Assembly: GCA_965247255.1 (NCBI GenBank)
Contig: CBDFGS010000010.1
Location: 186,001 to 250,000 of the forward strand
DNA length: 64,000 nt
Direction: 5' to 3'
Source of the DNA: CBDFGS01 sp965247255
GTDB lineage: Bacteria; Chloroflexota; Dehalococcoidia; Lucifugimonadales; CAUZJF01
A program made the position numbers and the translations under genes. The notes beneath the pieces are model-generated. The model made no database searches. It was not told the DNA's origin and saw only the letters and a program-made list of their open reading frames with translations. This document shows, one piece after another, positions 55,826-64,000 of the stretch. The number at the start of each line of letters is the position of its first letter. The stretch's first letter is position 1.

Positions 55826-56788
55826 TTAGAGTGTTTCAATCCGATCTTGCAGGCGGAGCAGCTCGCTAGTCGTCTTTGGATTCTGCTCTAATGCCTCAAA
55901 TCGAACGTATCTGTGCCCATACGTAAATGGCACTCGCTGGTCATTCACGATTTCGCTATCTAATTTGGTTGTAGCGCTGCTGTTCGGATCAGTCAAGAAA
56001 AGCACCTTGTAAGTCTCGCCTTCCCTCTCTTGGCGGCACCGCCTCACGTTACCGAGCAGCTCTGTAGCTAAGCTCCTGTCTTCCTTCTTTGACATAGACA
56101 CTATCCCGTCATCGGTGAAGAGAAGCTCTTCAACAACGGACTCTATTTTCGGGACCAGTTTTTGAACACGCCCTTCAAAATAGAACGCGACATGCTCAGT
56201 CTTCTGGAAGCTCCTCCTGGGTTGACAGATATAAGCGCTCAATGCTTCGTACTCCGGCCACGCGTTGCGAGCCGCAACTACAAGGACAAGGGATCTCGGG
56301 GAGTCGAGAAGGCCGTCGTGAGCGAGCATCGAAACGAATTCTCTTAAGAGGAATCCCTCCTGTTCGGCGGGTGGATTGCTCGGATCCTTCAGGACTTCTT
56401 GGATAGCCCCATCTAAAGTTCGGAAACTTGACCATACGACTCTGTCGTCCGAGGTGAATGGATTCTCGTCGTCAGGCGTCAGCAAGAGAAGCCGCTCGCC
56501 TTCAGACAAGCTTTGTAGGTGGCTCTCAACCTGTTCGGGGTCAACGGAACCAGGGGTAGTCTTCGTCTCCACCCATAAAGCTGGGCTTCCAGCTAAACGA
56601 GCATCGGGTACCGAAGCTTGTCCCATCGGTTGGTTCTCGAAACGGAAAAGCTGATAGCTGCTTTCGCCCAGAACCCCTTGAAGAATTCGATCTATGTTAG
56701 ACAGACTCAGCCTCTGGAGAACTGCAAGAAAGGTCGACGTGACGCGGTTTTCACCTTGCCTGTAGGTAGAAAATAGCCCTGTGGTCAT
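55826..56788 (-). CDS. Possible PD-(D/E)XK nuclease-like protein, unknown role
   Basis: 320 residues. The N-terminus TGLFSTYRQGENRVTSTFLAVLQRLS is followed by PDARLAGSPALWVETKTTPGSVDPEQVESHLQSL, where D and the E-x-K pair fit a PD-(D/E)XK active site. The rest is alpha/beta without motifs I know. Proteins that start in this way are seen in defence-gene neighbourhoods, but I cannot assign a family. Its base use looks lower in GC than its neighbours and it has no pathway link to them; it sits between gmaS and mgsC on the same strand. Confidence 0.7.
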   Translation of the reverse strand: MTTGLFSTYRQGENRVTSTFLAVLQRLSLSNIDRILQGVLGESSYQLFRFENQPMGQASVPDARLAGSPALWVETKTTPGSVDPEQVESHLQSLSEGERLLLLTPDDENPFTSDDRVVWSSFRTLDGAIQEVLKDPSNPPAEQEGFLLREFVSMLAHDGLLDSPRSLVLVVAARNAWPEYEALSAYICQPRRSFQKTEHVAFYFEGRVQKLVPKIESVVEELLFTDDGIVSMSKKEDRSLATELLGNVRRCRQEREGETYKVLFLTDPNSSATTKLDSEIVNDQRVPFTYGHRYVRFEALEQNPKTTSELLRLQDRIETL

Positions 56789-56834
56789 GTGGGCAGCCTC
56801 CCAGAATGAGTGGCGTCAGCACTCATTGCACAGC

Positions 56835-58136
56835 CTACTCGCCGAAAACTTTATTGGTGCCGACGAGCGGCACCCGGGCCATCGCCGATGCTTCGATAGT
56901 CAAGGCAGCCAGGTCCTCCGGCTCGAGGCTGCGCACGTCCCCCTTGCCCAACGACCGGGTCAGCAGCGTCATCTCCATCGTCATGGAGTTGATGAAGTTC
57001 GCGACACGCTCTGCGCCTTCGTCTGGGTCGAGCCGCTTAGTTAGCTCCGGGTCCTGCGTGGCGATTCCGACGGGACATTTCCCCGTGTGACAGTGGCGGC
57101 ACTGGCCGGCCGGGACGCCCATTTCCTCTACGAAGTCGGACTCCGGGATCTCTCTGTTGCAGTTGAGCGCCAGTAAAGCCGCGACGCCGATGGCCACGGC
57201 GTCGGCGCCGAGGGCCAGGGCCTTGGCGGCGTCGGCGCCGCTGCGTATGCCTCCGGAGGCGATGAGGCTCACCTCGCCGTAGAGGCCGAGTTCTCGCAGG
57301 GCCTCTCTCGCCATGACGATAGCGGGCACGGTCGGAATCCCGCTGTGATCCAGAAGGACCTCAGCGGATGCGCCGGTCCCGGCGACCATACTGTCGATGA
57401 CGATGGCGTCCGCGCCGGCCTTGGCCGCGAGCTTGACGTCGTCATCGACGCGGCATGCGCCCAGCTTCACATGTACAGGGATCCGCCAGTCGGTGGCCTC
57501 TCTGAGCTGTTCGATCTTGACCGCCAGGTCGTCAGGCCCGAGCCAGTCGGGGTGGCGGGCGGGGCTCCGCTGGTCGATGCCGGGCGGAAGGTCCCTCATC
57601 TCCGCGATGTTGTCGAGGACCTTCACGCCCATCAGCATCCCACCGGTGCCCGGCTTGGCCCCCTGCCCTACTACGATTTCCGCCGCCTGCGCTTGAACGA
57701 GGTGGTTGGGGTCGTAGCCGTAGCGGCTGGGTAGGACCTGGTATATGAGCTTCTCGGATGCGTCCCTCTCGGCCTGCAGCATCCCTCCGTCGCCTGTGCA
57801 GCTGGCCGTGCCTACGAGCGTGGCAGCCTTGCCCAGGGCGACCTTGGCGTTAGCCGAGAGCGCGCCGTAACTCATGCCGGTGATGTAGATCGGCGTATCG
57901 ATAACGAGCGGTTCTTCTGCGTGCCTGGAGCCGATCGCCGTCTCGGTGTTACAGCGCTCCTTGTAGCCCTCTAGGGGAAATCTGGTGAGTCCTGTGGACA
58001 GGAACGTCAGGTCGTCGAAATGGGTTACGCGCTGAGAAGTGTTTATGCCGCGGATGCGGTACCGGCCGAGCTCGGCCTTGGCGTGGATATCCTCGATTAC
58101 GGTAGGGGACCATATCTGGCCGTCGACTGACGCCAT
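56835..58136 (-). CDS. mgsC: N-methylglutamate synthase subunit C (FMN glutamate-synthase domain)
   Basis: 433 residues from MASVDG. FDDLTFLSTGLTRFPLEGYK, NTETAIGSRHAEEPLVIDTPIYITGMSYGALSANAKVALG, AQAAEIVVGQGAKPGTGG, VIDSMVAGTGAS, LIASGGIRSGADAAKALALGADAV and CRHCHTGKCPVGIATQ (3Fe-4S cysteines) are the FMN-binding and iron-sulfur parts of GltB-type glutamate synthase. It makes N-methylglutamate from gamma-glutamylmethylamide-derived methylamine and 2-oxoglutarate in the MgsABC complex. An open frame extends 42 codons upstream over mgsB, but that extension is not homologous. Confidence 0.88.
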   Translation of the reverse strand: MASVDGQIWSPTVIEDIHAKAELGRYRIRGINTSQRVTHFDDLTFLSTGLTRFPLEGYKERCNTETAIGSRHAEEPLVIDTPIYITGMSYGALSANAKVALGKAATLVGTASCTGDGGMLQAERDASEKLIYQVLPSRYGYDPNHLVQAQAAEIVVGQGAKPGTGGMLMGVKVLDNIAEMRDLPPGIDQRSPARHPDWLGPDDLAVKIEQLREATDWRIPVHVKLGACRVDDDVKLAAKAGADAIVIDSMVAGTGASAEVLLDHSGIPTVPAIVMAREALRELGLYGEVSLIASGGIRSGADAAKALALGADAVAIGVAALLALNCNREIPESDFVEEMGVPAGQCRHCHTGKCPVGIATQDPELTKRLDPDEGAERVANFINSMTMEMTLLTRSLGKGDVRSLEPEDLAALTIEASAMARVPLVGTNKVFGE

Positions 58137-58140
58137 GCGC

Positions 58141-58824
58141 TTACACCGCCGCCATCTCAAGACGTTCAAGGGAGTCGAAGTGGTAGAGCTTCTTGCTTGA
58201 GACGATTTTTGTGAAACGGGGCCTCTCACTGACTCCGTGCCGGTCGAGTTCTGACCAAACATCTACCAGCTCTGACTCGTCGACGTCGCTGACTACCGCA
58301 TCGCTGCCGAGAGATCCGACGGATCCTCCGACGTAGATCACGCCCTCGTACATCGAGTCCCCCACCGCCTCTCCCGTGTCTCCGCAGACGATTATCCGTC
58401 CCTTCTGCATCATGAACCCGGTGAGGAAGCCGCTGCTCCCCTGGATAGCGAGGGTGCCGCCCTTCATGGATATCCCGGCGCGAGCGCCGGCGTTGCCGCC
58501 GACGAACACCTCCCCACCCCTCATGCTGGCGGCGACCGAGGCGCCCGCATCACGCGTGAGGGTGATGCTGCCGCTCATCATGTTCTCGCCCAGCGCCCAG
58601 CCCGAGTTGCCGTCTATAGCGACCTCGGGGCCATCCATCATGCTCGCGGCGAAATAGCCAACGCTGCCCTTGATTTCGATCTTGCAGGGATCCAGAATGC
58701 CGACAGCGATGTTGTGGCGGGCCTCGGGATTGAGGACCGTCGCTTCCCCGCCATCTCTTGCCAACTCCCTCAGTCGCCGGTTTAGCGCCCGGGTGGTCAT
58801 CCGGCCAGCGTCTAGACTGACCAA
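58141..58824 (-). CDS. mgsB: N-methylglutamate synthase subunit B (GXGXG domain)
   Basis: 227 residues. Repeated right-handed beta-helix turns of the glutamate-synthase GXGXG type: VGYFAASMMDGPEVAIDGNSGWALGE, MRGGEVFVGGNAGARAGISMKGG, GRIIVCGDTGEAVGDSMYEG, YVGGSVGSLG. This corresponds to the C-terminal structural domain of GltB as a free subunit (MgsB/GlxC). A TTG start overlapping mgsA is used because GAGG is seven bases upstream; an ATG at 58800 is the alternative. Four bases separate it from mgsC. Confidence 0.85.
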   Translation of the reverse strand: MVSLDAGRMTTRALNRRLRELARDGGEATVLNPEARHNIAVGILDPCKIEIKGSVGYFAASMMDGPEVAIDGNSGWALGENMMSGSITLTRDAGASVAASMRGGEVFVGGNAGARAGISMKGGTLAIQGSSGFLTGFMMQKGRIIVCGDTGEAVGDSMYEGVIYVGGSVGSLGSDAVVSDVDESELVDVWSELDRHGVSERPRFTKIVSSKKLYHFDSLERLEMAAV

Positions 58825-59726
58825 GTCATGACCTCGCCCTGCTGGGGTTCCACGCGTTGTAGCTCCTCCGAGAAGACACGGCGCAGGGCGATCTCCTCCG
58901 ACGCCAGGGCCACGACTTCGTCATTCTCCATGGTAACCAGGGGCTTCGCGGCCCAGCGGTCCTTGGCGTAGCCCAGACCGTCGGCCGTGGACACCAAGAA
59001 CGTAAATGTGCCATCAAGATCGTCGAGGGAGGCCTGTAGAGCTTGCTCGAGCCTTTCACCTCGACTCAGCTTGTCGGCGAGGTACACCGCGATAATCTCA
59101 GAGTCGTTCTCAGTCTGGAACCTGTGGCCCAGGTCTTCGTAACGACGTTTCAGCTTGTGATAGTTGGTAAGCTGCCCGTTGTGGACCACCGTCACATCAG
59201 GGAAGGGGAACGCCCAGAAAGGGTGAGAGTGGCTTATGTCTACGCGGCTCTCGGTTGCCATACGCACGTGACCGATTCCGTGGGTCCCGCGCATGCGCCT
59301 CACGTCATGAGTCCTGTCTAGTCCCTCCGCCTCTCCCACGTCTTTGATGACCTCGGAAGACTCGCCGATGCTGTGCAACTCCACCCCTTCCGTGGCGATC
59401 AGCGCTTCAGCTAATCGACGGACCTCGCCCTCGTAGTTGACCCCCAACCGCAGGAAGCTCCCCCTTGCCTCCCGCGTTACGATAACCCCGCCAACACGCT
59501 CCACGGATTCCTCGGCGCGCGCGAGGACGGGAGATGATTCCCCCGGCCGGTCGGTCCAGAGCCGAATAACGAGGTCCTCGCCCAGATTTTCCCCTGCCAC
59601 GGTCACTCCGGTGGAATCGCGTCCGCGGTGCGCCAGCGCGTCGAGCATCTTGACCAGGTCCTCGCCGACAGGCGCCTGGCCGTCGGAGCCGGCGTTCTTG
59701 TACATTATTCCGCTTATTCCACACAT
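58812..59726 (-). CDS. mgsA: N-methylglutamate synthase subunit A (class II glutamine amidotransferase)
   Basis: 304 residues. MCGISGIMYKNAGS places cysteine 2 as the catalytic N-terminal nucleophile. LAHRGRDSTGVTV, GHVRMATESRVDISHSHPF, VVHNGQLTNY and FQTENDSEIIAVYLADKLSRG are Ntn-amidotransferase motifs. This corresponds to the amidotransferase domain of GltB as a free subunit (MgsA/GlxB). It is the first gene of the mgs-gma-mgd series and overlaps mgsB. Confidence 0.88.
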   Translation of the reverse strand: MCGISGIMYKNAGSDGQAPVGEDLVKMLDALAHRGRDSTGVTVAGENLGEDLVIRLWTDRPGESSPVLARAEESVERVGGVIVTREARGSFLRLGVNYEGEVRRLAEALIATEGVELHSIGESSEVIKDVGEAEGLDRTHDVRRMRGTHGIGHVRMATESRVDISHSHPFWAFPFPDVTVVHNGQLTNYHKLKRRYEDLGHRFQTENDSEIIAVYLADKLSRGERLEQALQASLDDLDGTFTFLVSTADGLGYAKDRWAAKPLVTMENDEVVALASEEIALRRVFSEELQRVEPQQGEVMTWSV

Positions 59727-59921
59727 ATCTGGCGCTCTACTGCAGCTTGGGCAAAGTTGGCGGTTCCAAATATAGCACCGGCCCTATACACCCGCAAGCA
59801 TCCGCCCAAAGCGCCAGCTTGACATGTCTATAGGCCTCTCGTAACCTCTGCGCGGTTCACGTAACGGCATTCCCACGAGCGCTCCGCGCCATGCTACGCC
59901 GCTTCGACAGGAGAGAGCCAA

Positions 59922-60686
59922 ATGGCAACCCTCGACGTGCTTACGTACGGTTTTGCGTTCGTGTCCGATCAGGGAGGGTTCGGGTTCTCCAGCGTGTCGC
60001 TATTGACGCTCGGCAACAAGCACGTCCTGGTCGATACCGGCCCGCCGTCGCGCCGGCCTCAGCTTTTGCAGGCTCTGCAGGCGAAAGGCCTCGCCCCTGA
60101 CGAGATAGACGCGGTGATCATCACGCATATGCACTGGGACCACTGCCTGAACGCCGACCTCTTCAAGGACGCGCGCGTCCTTCTACACCCCAAGGAGATC
60201 GACTACGTGAACGCCCCTAGCCGCAAAGACTACGGGACCGCCTCGTATGTCGCCGATATGCTGGGAAAGCTGAACGTCGAGCCGGTCTCGGACGGCGATG
60301 TGATATTCGAGGGTGTATCGGTTATCGAGACCCCCGGACACACGAAGGGCCACATGAGCGTGCTCGTCGACGTCGAGGGAGAGACGGTGCTGGTGGCGGG
60401 AGACGCCATGCCAGACACTGGAACGGTGAAGCGCGGGCTCCCCTACAACATCTTTTGGGACGTGCGCGAAGCGGGTGAGAGCGTGGAGAAGATGCTGGAC
60501 TCGTCCAAGGTGTTCTACCCCGGCCACGACCGCCCGTTCAAGCTGGATGGCGAGGAGATCAGCTATATCCAGGGACCTACCGAAGTCGAGATCTCAGACA
60601 GCAACGAGGGGGGCAGCGCGATAGCACTGAGCTACAGGGTGCATCCGCACCGGCACGTTAACATCGACATGGTGCAAAAGGACTAG
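59922..60686 (+). CDS. Metallo-beta-lactamase fold hydrolase
   Basis: 254 residues. ITHMHWDHCLN is the HxHxDH zinc motif, ETPGHTKGHMSV supplies the third-site histidine, VAGDAM the bridging aspartate and YPGHDRPFKL the last histidine. The layout resembles N-acyl-homoserine-lactonase-like and other quinate/lactone hydrolases. The substrate cannot be assigned. Its stop overlaps the convergent rph gene by four bases (60683-60686). AGGAGAGAG lies just upstream of the ATG. Confidence 0.88.
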   Translation: MATLDVLTYGFAFVSDQGGFGFSSVSLLTLGNKHVLVDTGPPSRRPQLLQALQAKGLAPDEIDAVIITHMHWDHCLNADLFKDARVLLHPKEIDYVNAPSRKDYGTASYVADMLGKLNVEPVSDGDVIFEGVSVIETPGHTKGHMSVLVDVEGETVLVAGDAMPDTGTVKRGLPYNIFWDVREAGESVEKMLDSSKVFYPGHDRPFKLDGEEISYIQGPTEVEISDSNEGGSAIALSYRVHPHRHVNIDMVQKD

Positions 60687-61420
60687 GAGGCACCGGCTAC
60701 GGTACTTCTGCCGATAGCGTCGCGCTGGGCCTGCAAGAGCAGCTCGATTCCCCGGCCTGCTGCGGCAAGCACGTCATCCAGCGCCGCCCTTGAGAACCTC
60801 GCCTCTTCCCCGGCGCCCTGTATCTCCACGAACTCCCCTTGATCGGTCATGACCACGTTGAAGTCTGCCTGAGCGCGGTAGTCCTCCTCGTAGGAGAGGT
60901 CCAGGAGCACGTGGCCGTCGAGCAGACCGACGCTGGTAGCCGCGACCGCGCATTTCAGCGGCATTGAGGTCAGGTCCTTTCGGTCCACGAGCGAGGCTAA
61001 CGCCTGATAGACGGCCACGTATGAGCCGGTGATCGCGGCAGTGCGAGTCCCACCGTCGGCCTGAATCACGTCGCAATCGACCGTGAGCGTGCGCTCTCCC
61101 AGGCTGTCCAGGTCGACGATCGCGCGCAATGAGCGCCCGATCATCCGCTGTATCTCCTGTGTCCGTCCCCGTAGGCCGGACCGGGTCTCCCTGGGAGTTC
61201 GAGTCAGGGTGGACCGGGGAAGCATGGAGTATTCAGCGGTCACCCAGCCCTTGCCCGCCCCGCGGAGGAACTGAGGTACCCCTTCCTCCACGCTGACGGA
61301 GCACAAGACACGCGTGCGACCGGTCTCGATGGTTGCGGAGCCCTCGGCAAACTCCTGCTCGCCCAGGGTTATGCGTATGTCCCGCAACTCGTCGGGCCTG
61401 CGTCCGTCGGGTCGGATCAT
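60683..61420 (-). CDS. rph: Ribonuclease PH
   Basis: 245 residues. RPDGRRPDELRDIRITLGEQEFAEGSATIETGRTRVLCSVSVEE, GWVTAEYSMLPRSTLTRTPRE, SGLRGRTQEIQRMIGRSLRAIVDL, VIQADGGTRTAAITG and LDLSYEEDYRAQADFNVVMT are the family motifs, with complete length. It is a phosphorolytic 3' exonuclease that trims tRNA 3' ends as a hexamer. Its start overlaps the stop of the TlpA-like gene (ATGA), so both are in one operon. Confidence 0.96.
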   Translation of the reverse strand: MIRPDGRRPDELRDIRITLGEQEFAEGSATIETGRTRVLCSVSVEEGVPQFLRGAGKGWVTAEYSMLPRSTLTRTPRETRSGLRGRTQEIQRMIGRSLRAIVDLDSLGERTLTVDCDVIQADGGTRTAAITGSYVAVYQALASLVDRKDLTSMPLKCAVAATSVGLLDGHVLLDLSYEEDYRAQADFNVVMTDQGEFVEIQGAGEEARFSRAALDDVLAAAGRGIELLLQAQRDAIGRSTVAGAS

Positions 61421-62109
61421 CCTTCTGGCAGCTGGGACTTCAGGAACAGCTTAAGCACAGCCTTGTTTGCTATGCCAAATTTGCGCTCTTCCGTACCCTC
61501 TCGGTCGATAATGAAGGTCGTTGGGAAGCTGGTCACGCGGTACCTGATGAGGAGCGCCCCTTCGGGATCGAGACCGACCGGATAGGTGACGCCGATCTTT
61601 TCCGCAAAGGCGCGAGCGTCCGCTTCGTCGTCGGGAGGCACAGCCACCCCGACGAACAGGATGCCGTCATCGCGGTATTCCTCGTACATCTCCTGGAAAT
61701 CGGGCATCTCCCACCTGCACGGCGGGCACCAGGACCCCCAGAAGTTGAGAATGACGACCTTGCCGAGATGTTCCGAGAGGCGGAATGTATCGCCGTTCAG
61801 CAGCGTCAGTTCAAAATCGGGCGCAGCCTTTCCGGAAGCGCGTATCACCTTCACCGGCTTTGGGTTCGGGCGCTCGATGGCGGCGGCAAGCTCCGCGGCC
61901 GCCTCAGTCGACGCAGCGCTCACGCCGTCCGCGGGGGCGGTTGCGCTGTCGGTGGCGGCTTCGGTATCAGGGGCGCTCGCGGCCGCAGCCGGAGGCGAAT
62001 CTACTGCGGCTTCCCCTGTATCAATCTGCGCCGCCGGCGTCTGCCCCGAGCATGCGCCCACTAGCAGCGCGACCAACAGCGCCATGGCGGCAGGTGCAAA
62101 AAGTCTCAC
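61417..62109 (-). CDS. TlpA/ResA-like thioredoxin-fold lipoprotein
   Basis: 230 residues. The signal peptide ends LVALLVGAC (lipobox VGAC, cysteine 20). A ~70-residue Ala/Ser/Thr-rich linker follows, then a thioredoxin fold from about residue 93: APDFELTLLNGDTF, VVILNFWGSWCPPCRWEMP (active site CPPC), VGVAVPPDDEADARAFAEKIGVTYPVGLD, and the cis-proline in TSFPTTFIID. It would act outside the membrane as a thiol-disulfide reductase, for example in cytochrome c maturation. Overlaps rph by four bases. Confidence 0.92.
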   Translation of the reverse strand: MRLFAPAAMALLVALLVGACSGQTPAAQIDTGEAAVDSPPAAAASAPDTEAATDSATAPADGVSAASTEAAAELAAAIERPNPKPVKVIRASGKAAPDFELTLLNGDTFRLSEHLGKVVILNFWGSWCPPCRWEMPDFQEMYEEYRDDGILFVGVAVPPDDEADARAFAEKIGVTYPVGLDPEGALLIRYRVTSFPTTFIIDREGTEERKFGIANKAVLKLFLKSQLPEG

Positions 62110-62197
62110 TTCGACCTCGGCCCTCTTGGGATTATGTTCGAATTATACAACGCGTGGCTCGTATACCGTGAATTCCTGCTACGGAAGTGATGTACCG

Positions 62198-63855
62198 TCA
62201 TCGCTCCGTTGTCACTTCGAGGGTGCGACCGTCTGTGACGAATTCGATGTAGCCCACTTCCTTCGTCTCAAACACCAGGCCGGTCGCGACGTGCCGGTGG
62301 AGCGTCTCCAGCGTCTCGGCGTGGGGATGGCCGTGCCGGTTGTTCTCTCCCACCGAAGTAACGGCGGCGACAGGGCTCACCTTCTCGACGAACTCCTCTC
62401 CCGAAGAGCTACGGCTCCCGTGGTGGGCGACCTTGAGCACGTCGCTATCGATGGGCGCGTCGGTCCCCACGAGCCACGCCTCGGCTTCGCTGAAGACGTC
62501 GCCGGTAAAGAGGAAGCTTACTTCACCGTAGACCATGCGCACCACCACGGACGCGTTATCGAGGTCGGACGCAGTACCCTCGAGCCGCCGCGGGGGCGGG
62601 TTGAGCACTTGAAGCCAGACCCCATCTCCGAAGTCGATTGTCTGCCCCGCGGTGGCTCGTATTACACGCGCACCCTCACTCCGCACCGCCCTTATCCAGT
62701 CCTCGTGGGCCGGGCTGTCATATTGCACTTCCGGTCCGACGACGTTCTCGATTTCGTATTTGCGGAGCGCTTCGGTCAGTCCGCTAACGTGGTCTTCGTG
62801 GGGGTGAGTGAGCACGACCAGGTCAATGGAGCGGTCCCAAAAAGGCAATTTATTGCCGAGTAGCCGGACGAGTCTCTCCGGCACAGGACCTCCGTCTATT
62901 AGGATGTTTCTTCCGCTGGGCGTGCCGATGAGCGCGGCGTCTCCCTGGCCGACGTCGGCGAATGTCACTCGCAGCTTGCCGTCAGGCAGAGAGACGGCCG
63001 CTATCCAGATGAGGGCAGCGACCGCTACCGCGGGTAGCGAAACCCAAGAGGGAACTCGGCCGGCGGCCGCGAAGGGAGCGCCGCCCGCGCTGCGGACGGC
63101 CGAAGCGAGCCCCGGCGGCCTGGACCCATAGCGTTCGGCCCCATACCAAACGACAAGCCCACCGTAGTACACCCAGACCAGAATCGGCGCTACCGCGCCG
63201 GTCTCGAACGACGCGCCCGGAACGCGGCCGAGCACCGCCACGATGCCCGAGAGATACGACGTCGCTATCCAGGCCAGCCAGCCCAAGATCTGGCCCGCGG
63301 GCTGGAACAGCAACCCCGCGGCCCCAGCCGCCACCTGGCTCACGAGAACAAGCGGCAGCGCGGGCAGCGTTAGCAGCGTGGCCGGAATCCCGACCAGGGA
63401 GACCCGCTCGAAGTAGAACGCGACAATTGGCAGCGTGGCCAAGGTGGCAGCGATCGTCATCGAGACCATGCTCAAGACCAGCGTCGACAGCGTATTGACG
63501 CCCTCCCCTTCTTCCGGCCCGGCCGCTGTGATCACGCCCAGCTTGGAGGCAATCGACTCTGATAGCGCGGCGATTCCGGCCATGGCCGCGAAACTCAGCT
63601 GGAATGAGGTGTTCCAGAGAACTCGAGGCTCGAGAGCCACCATCGCCGCCGCCGCGAGGCCGAGGGCCGGGAGGACGCCGCGGGGCCTTCCGAGAGCGAG
63701 TGCGGCCAGGTAGATGCTCCCCATGATCGCGGCTCGGACGACCGAAGGGGACATCCCCGCGAGCATGGCGTACGACCATATGAGCAACAGCGGCGCTAGT
63801 AGATAGACCTGGGCGCGGCGTCCCAGGAGCCACGCGCTGATCGCCAGGCTAAGCC
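62198..63855 (-). CDS. comEC: ComEC/Rec2 competence protein, N-terminus lost
   Basis: About 550 residues of the C-terminal part. Membrane segments with SYAMLAGMSPSVVRAAIMGS (the ComEC core motif) and LWNTSFQLSFAAMAG come first, then the metallo-beta-lactamase-like domain: TFADVGQGDAALI, ILIDGGP, VLTHPHEDHVSGL, HHGSRSSSGEEFV, GENNRHGHP. The family forms the DNA-uptake channel. The N-terminal ~250-300 residues (first helices and OB domain) are missing: homology stops at the 21-nt dispersed repeat near 63852, beyond which an unrelated open frame runs to the window end. The gene is probably inactive unless the window end is misassembled. Confidence 0.85.
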
Positions 63856-63872
63856 CGAATCCACCGAAGGAC
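63852..63872. repeat. 21-nt dispersed repeat, copy 2
   Basis: Identical to 7318-7338 in the same orientation. About 130 bases of C-rich, low-homology sequence follow to the window end and may belong to the same, longer repeat. Confidence 0.7.
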
Positions 63873-64000
63873 ACCGATGGACGGCGTGAGGGCAGCGGAA
63901 GGGGGTGGGTGAGGGAGCTACAGGGGAGATGGCCTGGGGTCTTGGGGTAGATGGGAGGCCGGCGGGCGGTCTTCAGTGGCCGCACAGGGCCCCTAAGGCC

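Overview
The window looks like one contig end of an uncultured, GC-rich (about 60%) Chloroflexota bacterium of the Dehalococcoidia/SAR202 type. This is an inference. It rests on a 23S rRNA gene not linked to 16S or 5S, many oxidoreductase, aldolase and DUF1501/DUF1800 genes typical of that group, and numerous small dispersed palindromes. No 16S gene is present to confirm it.

Layout. 1-6.1 kb is a degraded DNA-processing island: truncated ThiF, remnant of a DUF1998-type helicase, SWIM zinc-finger protein, SNF2 helicase, and a type I methylase cut off by an IS256 copy. 6.1-8.5 kb is two broken insertion sequences (IS256, IS1380); the second is fused to a headless ABC ATPase. 9.2-13.5 kb holds tandem ABC-2 permeases and a second, intact ABC-2 exporter flanked by 72-bp direct repeats. 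13.9-19.3 kb: a lipoprotein gene, then a 23S rRNA unit with promoter, leader terminator, processing stem, a decayed initiator tRNA, an intact initiator tRNA and a terminator. 19.5-27.8 kb: NHL, DUF1800 and DUF1501 genes, tRNA-Phe, tRNA-Gly, and a 3.7-kb block bounded by a 45-bp copy of the tRNA-Gly 3' half. 28.0-32.4 kb: three tandem NHL-propeller lipoproteins sharing a conserved leader hairpin. 32.6-48.2 kb: catabolic enzymes, including threonine-to-glycine degradation, and three genes broken by single-base changes.

48.3-59.7 kb is the most coherent system: glutamate-synthase-like mgsABC, a type III glutamine synthetase (gmaS-like) and a four-subunit sarcosine-oxidase-like complex (mgdABCD), all on the minus strand. 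Together they match the N-methylglutamate pathway for methylamine oxidation. Methylamine would be joined to glutamate, converted to N-methylglutamate, and its methyl group oxidised onto tetrahydrofolate. Unrelated modules sit between the pathway genes: a GxxExxY gene with inverted termini, a decayed hicBA toxin-antitoxin pair, and a possible PD-(D/E)XK nuclease. 59.9-64 kb: a metallo-beta-lactamase-fold hydrolase, RNase PH, a TlpA-like lipoprotein and a comEC gene cut by a dispersed repeat at the window end.

Single-base frameshifts or nonsense codons affect many genes (helicase remnant, both transposases, the ABC ATPase, tdh, a BNR-repeat gene, a TIM-barrel gene, hicA, hicB). Some fall in G or C runs and could be sequencing error; others look like real decay.
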